Source: Ganoderma boninense (Eukaryota; Basidiomycota; Agaricomycetes; Polyporales; Polyporaceae). From it: a DNA stretch of 64,000 nt. The stretch spans positions 589,252 to 653,251 of the forward strand of contig CM035314.1 in assembly GCA_002900995.3 (NCBI GenBank), in the 5' to 3' direction. This document shows positions 55,704 through 64,000 of the stretch, piece after piece. Positions within the stretch are counted from its first letter, which is position 1. Each line of letters begins with the position of its first letter. The notes beneath the pieces are model-generated. The model saw only the letters and a list, made by a program, of their open reading frames with translations, made no database searches and had not been told where the DNA came from. Both the position numbers and the translations under genes were made by a program.

Positions 55704-56466
55704 ATTTACGCCGTATACGGACACAACTTTGTATCCGAATGCGTGGCGAGAGGGGGGATGTGATGGCAAGATGGATGTGGGTGGCGGTGGTGGTTGGAGT
55801 TCAGGTTCTGAAGGCGAAGTAGCGCCCAATGCGTCCACGCACTAGGCGCCAGCGGCCAAATCCAGCGGCGCTATTCTCTTTTTGCTGAACGTTGTACTCG
55901 AAAGTTGCAGACCCTCCTCTTCAGACTGTCTCCCCAAAGAATAAGCTAGTGTAAGTACCCCGGTTTTTTCTCCCATAATTTGTCCAACACCCATGTTCAC
56001 GCTTGTTCAGGTAGATGCATCACAAAGTTCACTGTTCCTCCGAAGACGAGCTGTTCGTGGAGTCAGGTGAGTCACCAGTGGTGGTCAGCGGGGACCATGA
56101 CACGACGGCACTCCTTAGAGCTCAGGTACACTCAATCAAAATCTGCTGTAGCATCATTAATCCTTTCTTTAAGTCTTATCCTGATGAGTTTAGTTTTTCT
56201 GAGCAGAGTTGAGCAACTTCCTCGTACTAGAACATCAAGGCTGTGTTTATTGTACTGCCCACCGGCGTGGCAGGCCATTGTTCCCAGCCGATGATGCATC
56301 TCCCTATTGTTCACCATTATGCATGTGACATGGACCCGATTACATAGTAGCGACCTTCCTAGTTCGTTAACATCGGCTGAAGCCTAGACGATATCTCAAG
56401 AATGCCTCCCCTCGGTGGTTGAAAGTTGAACTTGCACTCGTCCTCTCTTTCAACTCCTCACCCACC
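55704..56466. other. Divergent promoter region between FunK1 copies G and H
   Basis: Separates two head-to-head kinases of different subfamilies. CT-rich leaders lie next to each ATG. No shared flank with the A-E or I copies is visible, and no gene is seen. Confidence 0.45.
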
Positions 56467-59276
56467 ATGGCTCTGGGCTCTAATGTCGGCCTCGAGGAGA
56501 CACCACGCTCTTTGCACAAGGTTGGCAGTGCAGCAACCGGCTTTGTTGGCTATGTCGACCTCACGCAGTACCGTGCCAAATGCGCCGAGGACATGGAAGG
56601 TCGCTCTGTCCTCGCCGACTGCGTCTGGGAGTTCCTCGACGAGCTCCTCCCTTATCCAGCTGGTGCGGACTACCCGCCACGTCCCAAACGCGCCAACCCG
56701 TTTTTGAAGCTGAAGGATGCCGATCGGATGCTCGAGGCGAAGGTGGTTGAGCTCATGGTGAGTTGTATTGGCATAGCTTCCGTTCAAACGCCATACTAAA
56801 TACTCATGTTTACAACAGCTCGAGGTTATCGAGGAGCACGATCTTTGCCCTGGATTTGCTCTCAAGATCTCCCAACACAAAGCCGATCCGTCTGACGTTG
56901 ACCAGGCGGGACAGAAGATCGACGGCGCGATATTTCATTCTGGGGAAGCTCCAACGGATGGTCGGCCCTGGTGGTTTCTCCAGATAATCCCTGTTGAGTT
57001 CAAGTCTCGCAAGCACGGAAACTGTGGCGACCCCTACACGGACATCGGCGAAGGAGACAGCCCAGACTCAGACGCGAATACTCGAAGGGAAGCTCGGGGG
57101 CAAGTCACGACCTACGCTGAACGCATCTACTACATCCAGCACCGTTGGGGTCTCTTCATGCTCCTCATCGTTGGACGCAGATTCCGCATTTTATTTTGGG
57201 ACAGGGGAGGCACCATCGTCACCAAGTCTATCGACTACTACGAGGAGCCTGACGCGCTTTGCGAGTTCCTGTGGCGGGTCTCCCACCTGCCGGACGAAAA
57301 GCTCGGGATCGACCCCACGGCCACCCGTCTCCAACCTGACGACTTCAATTTCATTCGAATGGACCTCGCTGCGCTTGTCCGCGGGAAGGGAGAAACCATG
57401 CATCACGAACGCGACCTTGTTCCCGGGGAACTCGACGGCGACTTCTCATTCAAGTATGTTCGTGCAGACTTTGCGGAGACCATCAAGGACGACTCCTACC
57501 CCCGCTATGCGCTTCGCGTGCAAGATGAGGAAGGATCCCGCAGTTTCCTCGTAGGGAAGCCTGTCTACACCGCGAGCGGGATGGCTGGTCGAGGTACGCG
57601 TGGTTACATCGCGTATGAAATGGCAACGAAGCGCTTCTTCTGGCTCAAGGACGCGTGGCGTGCAGCATACGAACACGTCTCCTCTGAAGGCGATATCCTC
57701 CAGCAGCTACGCAATGTCGCAGGAATCACCAACATTCCGACGCTCGTCTGTCACGGCGATGTTGACCACCAAGCGACTGTCACTGCTGACTGGTGGGAAC
57801 GCAAGCACCCTAGGGCCGCGGCAGACCCCACGCCGGCTCCGTCACATCCCACGCATCCCCGCAGCTCGATCATCGGCCGAATGAAACCCAAGCACGACGG
57901 CAAGGCTGGCCGGACTCGGAGGGCCGATGCTGTCGAGCGAGACAACTCCAACGACAACACCAACGGTCCTGACCAGCCAACATCCAAGGAGACGTTTCGC
58001 GGAGATTGCCCTATTCGCCATCTCGTGCACTATCGAATGGTTGTAGCAGAGGTGTGCATGCAGTTAGATAAGTTCACAAACGGGCGACAACTGGTGTCGG
58101 TTGTCCTTGACTGTCTCAATAGTGAGTTCGCCATCTGAACCGCCGTGTTTAAGCTTCCTGACAGACCGTTCTACGCAGCCCACAAGCTGGCTGCAACCCA
58201 CCCCATCATTGGAGTCCTCCACCGCGACATCACCGGCGGTAACATCCTCATCTACCCTAAGGTGATTACGAAGGAAGACGGTTCGCGGAGGCTCGAGTGG
58301 AAGGGAATCCTCTCGGACTGGGAGATTTCCAAGCCTATCACCGCGGACCCCAAGCCGCGTCAACCTGAACGCACGGTATGTCTATCTCGAGCTCCTGAGC
58401 TGGCTGCTCCGAATTCACATTTTCCGCTAGGGCACATGGCAATTTATTTCGGTCAACTTGCTGTCGAACGAGCTCGCACGCGTGACGATATCGGACGAGC
58501 TTGAGTCCATGTTCTACGTCCTCGTCTACTACGCTCTGCGATACCTCCGGTCCAATCTGAGCGACCACCAGGTTGCGAAGCTCCTTGACGAGTTCTTCGA
58601 CTGCTTCACCTACGAGAATGGCGCTATCAGCTGTGGAAACCTCAAGGCGTCCACGCTCCGCACCCATGGTGAGCTTAAGGTCATCCAAGGTCGCTACGGC
58701 AGTGTTCGAGTGCTGTTCCGCAGCCCCATGGACCACATCATCACCACTCTGCTCCAATGCTTCAAGGCTCGCTACGCTGTCCTCGATTACGAAGTTTGGG
58801 TCGAAGAGAACGGAGGCTTGCTCCTCGGGCACCTGCCTGGTCCCTCGGAGACTGGCCACACCGCTGAAACTCCTCCCCCTCCTTCTCGTAATGCGGTATT
58901 GCGAGGCGATAGTCTTGCGGACGATGAAAATGATGGCAACGACGACAACGACGACTTGTACCAGGACCTCGTGGCCAAGGACCCTCCCACCGACGAAGAG
59001 GTCGCGCTGGAGAAAAGGATCCGGGGCCACGACGACATGATCGCATTCCTCACCCCTTTCGCGCTGCCGAGCAACCGTTGGCAGTCGCGCGACAAGGCGC
59101 CGTCAGACCGTGTTCCGGCGAACTACGTGTCGCCACACCCGATCATGCCGAATGGAACTGTGAGCAAGCCGCCACCGGCGAAGACAGGCGGCGACTCGAA
59201 GCGATCCCAGAGCCACAACGCCAGCGAAGTTGACAAGGGCCATAGTCGGAAAAAGTCGCGAAAGTCTGCCACATAG
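56467..59276 (+). CDS. FunK1 fungal-type protein kinase, copy H
   Basis: Exons 56467-56757, 56819-58121, 58179-58375 and 58431-59276, 878 residues. N-terminal exon has Ala-Glu-Asp-Met-Glu-Gly-Arg-Ser. Nuclease-like residues are intact (Ile-Asp-Gly-Ala, Pro-Val-Glu-Phe-Lys, Arg-Gly-Gln). GRGTRGY, Trp-Leu-Lys, His-Arg-Asp-Ile-Thr-Gly-Gly-Asn and Asp-Trp-Glu-Ile-Ser-Lys follow. Intron 2 comes before Thr-His rather than Ala-His because the split codon begins with A. The C-terminus is basic (Arg-Lys-Lys-Ser-Arg-Lys-Ser). It is a diverged lineage with no close copy in the window and no tRNA upstream; convergent with copy I. Confidence 0.92.
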
Positions 59277-60050
59277 TTTGTATGCTATGTAGCGTCCTGC
59301 GTTGCGATCATGAATGGGCGTGGTTCATTCACCTCCATCGTGCTTGCTAGTACTGTAGTCACAGTCCGCCTGCACAGACTCGGATCGATCCCCCACGGCA
59401 CAGGTATCCTGAGCAAGGATGCAAATAATATCATGGGGAAGGCATACTGGAACTTCAATCTCTAGTCTCTTCCGCGTGATCTTGTTAGCCCCCTACTAGG
59501 CCAGTAGTAGGTGGTAGTAGTCTTATGAACGTTCAACGCTTACCTCATAAAAAAAGCAAATATGCGCCAATTTATCAATGCTGTATGATTAAAAATCATC
59601 GCTCTTTCTATGTTCGAGCTTGCGCAGCGCGGAGGAGGTTCAGCGCTCCTCGGATTGTGACGTCTGATGCCTTCCGGTTCGTCGCTTGCACCACACCGAC
59701 CGTAAACCGTGCGTGATTGTAGGTTGGCTGCAATGCCCTTAACTTTATAACAGTTCGATGGGTGGCCACTGCCGGGCCCAACCTTGGGTCTTTCGGGGTT
59801 AGCAGCAAGATGACTAGAGAACACATCAGATTTCGAGCTATGAATGCTAGTATTCTGTGCGATACTAGAGTCAAATAATGCCATACGAAAAATCCGCTAT
59901 TGTACTCATATGAGGGGCGTGGGGAAACAGATAGTTGAGTCCAGATAAAGCGCGACAGTCTGACCATGAAAAGACTGAACATAAAAATATTCTAACTGTT
60001 AGGGAAGAACGGGGAGAGGAACGAGAAATGGCCCAAAGACAGACCACCGA
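59277..60050. other. Intergenic between convergent FunK1 copies H and I
   Basis: No gene, tRNA or clear repeat is seen. It contains the two 3' ends. Confidence 0.45.
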
Positions 60051-62948
60051 TCAATGCTGCTTCTTCCAGCCAGACAGCAAGGTGTGGTGAGGCCCGCCGC
60101 CCGCTCTCCTCCTCTCCGGGGTCTTCGGGGGCAGTTGCGGCTGCAACGTGGGTAGAGGCATGGACGCCGCGATCAGCGGCCTGTCCACCTTCCGCCGCTT
60201 GTTGCTCGCCAGCGTCGCAGAGATGGTCGGGCCCGGAGCGAGCGCGGGTGGGGCGAAGTCCTTGTCGACACGGTCTCCCACCATGTCGTCCACCGGCCAC
60301 TGCGACCCCGGGTCGTCCTCCTCGAGTGCCTTCTCGAGCCGTCCAACCATCTTGGTGTGCGTGAGTACGTGCTCGCAGAACTTCCGATCTACTTCGGAGG
60401 GCTCGCTGGCTGACGGTGCGCTGGAGGCATCCTCCGGGCCTAACGCTGTGTCGCCGATGTCCGTCGGGCGCGGTTTGCGGCGGCGATGGGTGCCAGAGGT
60501 GGAGGAGGAAGAAGAGGCGGCCACAGCCGCGGCCTGGGGCAGGAGGTGGCGGATGGAGTCGAGGCGAGCTTTCTCGCTCTCATATTCCGACACGATGCGG
60601 TGCGCCTTAAACCACAGGAGGAGGTCCTTGATGATCCCATCGAAGGGGCCGTCGAACTGCAGGAATTTGCTGCCGTTGTTGCTGGCGGAGACAACGAGGG
60701 TCCCGGTCGCGATGGCGCTCAACTTTGAATCCCCACAGACGTAGGAATCTCCTTGCACGCCGTATGTGTCGAAAAATGAGCTGATCCAGCCACCAACTCC
60801 AGTGTCGGCGATGTTTGAAGGGAGATAGCGCACTCCATAGTAGAGCAGGACGTAGAAGAACGCCTCGAGCTCATCGCAGATCTCGACATCCTTCGCAGCG
60901 GACAAGAGCGCAACGGACAGATATTGCCATGTACCCTGCGGAGATAGTTAGTCAGAAGATATTCATGATAAAATTTTGAAGTAACCCACAGTTCGTTCGG
61001 GTTGCCGCGGGGCCGTCTGGCAGTCCTTGGGTTTGGACATCTCCCAGTCAGTAAGGATGCCCTTCCACTGGATCTCTGAGCCACTTTCGTCCTCGAGGAT
61101 TGACGGAACAATGAGGATATTGCCGCCACTGATGTCTCGATGAAGGATTTTGAGTTTGGGATTCGTTGCAGCTTGGAAGTGCGCTAGAGGAGTTTACGTT
61201 GCATCAGCAAGAAAGCGAAGTAGGAAGGATGGAGATTGAGTACGCACCGTACATGCAGTCTAACACAAGGGAGACGAGCTGTCGCCCACTTTGGAACTTG
61301 ACAAGAGGCATTCCAACCTCCTTCTCGACCAAGCGGTAGTGCCTGTGGAGACGGAGAGGGCAGTCTTCTCGGAACGGCACGAGCCCAGTACCGACGCCCT
61401 TCGGGGGTGGCATGCTGTCCTCAGACCCCTCATTGTCGTACTTCCGTTTGCGCGAGCTTGAAGACGATGCAACAGAGAACATCTGGGAGGTGGAAGATGA
61501 GGGGAACGAGGAGGAAGGAGGGTGGGACTGTGGTTGGGACGACGGGAGTGGGTTCTTCGCCTCCCACCAATCGGGGGTCACAGTGACTTGGTCCTGGATG
61601 TCGCCATGACAGATCAGCGTGGGAACGTTCATCACCCCGGCCTTGTTGAGCCTTCGCAGTACGTCGCCTTCCTTGTCGACGAGGAGGTAATGCGCTCGCC
61701 ATGCATCCTTGAGCCACACAAAGTTCCCCGTCTGGCAGTCCAAAGCGACGTAGCCGCGCGTCCCACGACCAGACATGCCCCGTGCGCGAAACGTTGGCTT
61801 CGCGATGAGGAACTGACGGGTGGTCTGTTTGTCCTTGTCTTCCTTGCCGTCTTTGACGTCTTTGCTATCTTTCTCTTCTTTCTCGTCCTTGCCGACAGGA
61901 ACTTCGACGCGGTATCGAGGCCAGGGCGAGTGGACCGATTCCGAGAACATCTCGCGGACGTACTTGTACACAAAGCCACCGGCAGGGAGCTCACCAGGTT
62001 TGAGGTCCCGCTCCTTCTCGTCGACGTCGTCCGCATGCTCCTTCGCGGCCTCAGACATCCTCTCATAGTCCGCGTCTCCAGGACGGAGACGTGTCGCGGT
62101 AGGGTCGACGCCAAGCTGCTCATCCGAGCACAGAGAGATCCGCCATAGGATGTCGCAAAAGAACTCCCACTCCCGCGTGTAGTCGAACGAGCGCGTGACG
62201 ATCGTCCCCGACCGGTCCCACCGGACGAAGCGCGCGCGCTTTCCGACCACGACGAGCATGAACAGCGCGATACGGTGCTGGACCGCGTGCAGCAGCTCCG
62301 AGTAGCTGATGCACTGCCCGCGGCCCTTCTTGCGAGACAGTGCCTCGCTGCTGATGCTGTCGCCCTTGCTGTCGTCCCATGGATCGAGGCTGTTCTCGTC
62401 CCGCTTGAACTCGACGGGGATCGCTTGATCGGGCCACGCCTGCCGGCCGTTAGTGGGCGCGTGCTCGGCGTGGTATAAGGCGGCGTCGACCTTCTGCTTG
62501 TCGCTGTCGAGCGTCGACGGGTCGGGGCGCTCACCGCACTCGCGCATCTTGAAGCCGGGGACGAGGTTGTGGTCGTTGACGGCCTTTGTCTGGGACAGCA
62601 GGGTAAGCCCCTCAACCACCGGATGGCGCGATCAAGACTGCGACTTACGAATAGGCGGCGGACCACGATCTCCAAGGGTCGGTCAGCCTTCAAGAGCTCT
62701 GCGAAGGGGTTTTCGGTTAACTTGGGTTTCTGCTCGAGGATCGCCGGGTCGGTGGGGGCAGGGAAGAACGCGTTGCAGAATTCGTCCTTGTCGACGGGAA
62801 CGGCGGCGTGGGCCATGTCGTCGGCAAACTTGCGGCGTCGCTGGTCGAGCTTCTCGCGGTCGGGGTCAGAGAAGAGAGACTCCTGGTCCCGAGTCCTGTT
62901 GTTGTTGGAGAGAGGCGTACCCGTGGAGAAGTGAGAGGGTTGAGCCAT
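60051..62948 (-). CDS. FunK1 fungal-type protein kinase, copy I
   Basis: Exons 62948-62649, 62589-61248, 61183-60990 and 60935-60051, 906 residues. It is a close relative of copy E in inverted orientation about 33 kb away. All nuclease-like and kinase residues are present (Val-Asp-Ala-Ala, Pro-Val-Glu-Phe-Lys, Arg-Gly-Gln; GRGTRGY; His-Arg-Asp-Ile-Ser-Gly-Gly-Asn; Asp-Trp-Glu-Met). A Lys/Asp/Glu run precedes Phe-Leu-Ile-Ala-Lys-Pro but differs in length and order from copy E. The tail retains Asn-Lys-Arg-Arg-Lys-Val-Asp and Pro-Pro-Lys-Thr-Pro-Glu-Arg. Its 5' flank ends abruptly at a foreign junction near 63464. Confidence 0.93.
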
Positions 62949-63464
62949 AGTACGAGTGGGGGTAGAGGTTATGACTTACGAGGATTGGAGGGAGGAGGCG
63001 CTTTATAGAGGTGGCGGTCGTGGTTGAAAATGACGGTCGAACGTGACTGACTCGAGTGGCCCAGGAGTCCACGTCACGGACGGGAAAGGAAAGGGACACG
63101 AATTAAGGGATGCCCTTGTATTATTTAACGCTGGGAACAAAAGACTTTCACGAGCGGGGGGCTGCGGCAGGACAAAGGAGAGGATGGAGGGTGATGGTGG
63201 CGGTTCGAGTTCAAGTTGGGTTACCAAATCGGGCGGCACGAGGCTCGCTTGTGAGGACCACGAAGCGCTCGCACACAGCCGACTCGAGCCCCGGGTTCGG
63301 CCATGGCCGCGTGGTAAAACTGCGATTTTCTGACACAAAACATTTAGGGAAGAATGGATTCTGTGCAATTCAAGTTGGTGGAGTACCCTCTGTGCCAGGA
63401 CGAGGCTCAGAGGAGGAAGCTGGTGGTTAGAACTCGCACTCGCAGAAACACCGCCACCGGTAGC
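62949..63464 (-). repeat. Duplicated 5' flank of FunK1, copy I
   Basis: Matches 26690-27281 and 21245-21843 in inverted orientation, up to the shared gctaccggtggcggtg segment, where similarity stops. No tRNA-Phe remains beyond this point. Confidence 0.8.
63002..63007 (-). promoter_or_regulatory. TATA box of FunK1 copy I
   Basis: TATAAA on the minus strand about 55-60 bases before the ATG at 62948. Confidence 0.6.
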
Positions 63465-63672
63465 GCCTCATCTTGGGTCAGGACCATGCCTCAAAGACGC
63501 CATTGTCATGCCGTGAGTCGCCCTCTGATCTCGCGCTACCTTTGGCTAAGCCGTTCAACGGACGCCGGCCAGCGACGCAGTACCACCAGTGCCACGTGAG
63601 GCACTGCGGCCACCCGAGACACAATACCGTTACAGGACGTGCGGGACATGTCGAGCCCCGGCGCGCCATTTC
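63465..63672 (+). pseudogene. Scrambled fragment of the Cys-module gene
   Basis: The left part matches about 50510-50613 of the gene at 47667 (cctcatcttgggtc; then Ser-Asp-Leu-Ala-Leu-Pro-Leu-Ala-Lys-Pro-Phe). It then jumps directly to sequence matching about 51100-51190, the fourth Cys module (Gln-Cys-His-Val-Arg-His-Cys and the stretch taccgttacaggacgtgcgg). About 490 bases of the parent, including an intron, are missing. Indels break the frame, and the second Cys pair is out of register. Confidence 0.8.
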
Positions 63673-63813
63673 GACTTCAGTAAGTGCGTCTGCGTTTTCA
63701 AGCTTGGCGAAGACATTGGTGGTTGGGATATTGGGTGGAGGGCGGCGTCCATAACATGAAAGCAGCTCGTCGAGGAACTCTGAGGTATCGAGCTGTACCG
63801 CGGAGTTTAGCAT
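63673..63813 (-). pseudogene. FunK1 first-exon fragment (G-like)
   Basis: Starts with an ATG and Leu-Asn-Ser-Ala-Val-Gln-Leu-Asp and runs to Asn-Ala-Asp-Ala-Leu-Thr-Glu, parallel to exon 1 of copy G. It then breaks off exactly where the Cys-module fragment begins. The 5' part looks intact, so it may still have a promoter to its right (63814-64000). Confidence 0.75.
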
Positions 63814-64000
63814 GCCGAGCGAGGAGACTCAGCGCAGTGGTTGGTGGTTGATGATCGGACAACGGGTGCCGGAGGATGGTTCCGATCAAGCCACAAGTAC
63901 GCCTGTATCCTAAGCAGCGAATTCCCGTGGTGAGGAGTGCAGGTGTTGCTAGCCGTTAAGTGCGAGAAGCAGACGATGAAGAGACTGAGTCGGAGGTGGC

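Overview
The window is nuclear DNA of a mushroom-forming fungus (Basidiomycota, probably Agaricomycetes). Genes carry many short GT-AG introns (about 45-90 bases), genes lie on both strands, tRNA genes are scattered among protein genes, and the FunK1 'fungal-type protein kinase' family is strongly expanded. The species cannot be named from the sequence.

The main content is a dispersed FunK1 cluster. There are nine substantial loci, called A to I here: A 1-2225 (-), B 5472-8315 (-), C 10016-12783 (-), D 21844-24103 (+), E 27282-30172 (+), F 30720-33359 (+), G 53032-55703 (-), H 56467-59276 (+) and I 60051-62948 (-). There are also three broken pieces near 8.9-9.5 kb, 24.7-25.1 kb and 63.7-63.8 kb. 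Every locus shares three introns at the same places: phase 0 after the N-terminal exon, phase 1 before an Ala-His pair, and phase 0 after Gln-Pro-Glu-Arg-Thr (or its equivalent). Protein order is: N-terminal exon; a domain with an Asp ... Glu-Phe-Lys ... Gln pattern reminiscent of PD-(D/E)xK nucleases; a kinase N-lobe (Gly-Arg-Gly-Thr-Arg-Gly-Tyr loop, Trp-Leu-Lys); a kinase C-lobe (His-Arg-Asp, Asn, Asp-Trp-Glu); and a basic disordered tail. F and G form a second subfamily that has lost the nuclease-like residues.

Copies A, C, D and E have a tRNA-Phe gene or tRNA-Phe relic several hundred bases upstream in the same orientation. A to E and I also share 5' flanking sequence. This suggests that the family spread as a tRNA-Phe plus FunK1 segment by duplication. 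Copy A appears interrupted upstream by about 1.8 kb of unrelated DNA.

Between the kinase blocks lie: a single-pass membrane protein (13.9 kb), a basic/acidic hypothetical (15.9 kb), a seven-helix membrane protein (19.2 kb), a broken short-chain dehydrogenase (25.2 kb), an MFS sugar transporter (33.6 kb), a PIN-domain protein (37.4 kb), a DUF6534 membrane protein (39.6 kb), prefoldin subunit 5 (43.9 kb), two identical inverted tRNA-Thr genes (44.7-45.0 kb), a p47/Shp1 SEP-UBX cofactor (45.2 kb), and a large unrecognised protein with four Cys-x4-Cys-x12/14-Cys-x2-Cys modules (47.7-52.1 kb). A scrambled piece of this last gene lies at the right end of the window, fused next to a FunK1 first-exon fragment.

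The kinases and the housekeeping genes show no evident shared pathway. The window reads as a stable gene island invaded and flanked by a fast-duplicating kinase family.
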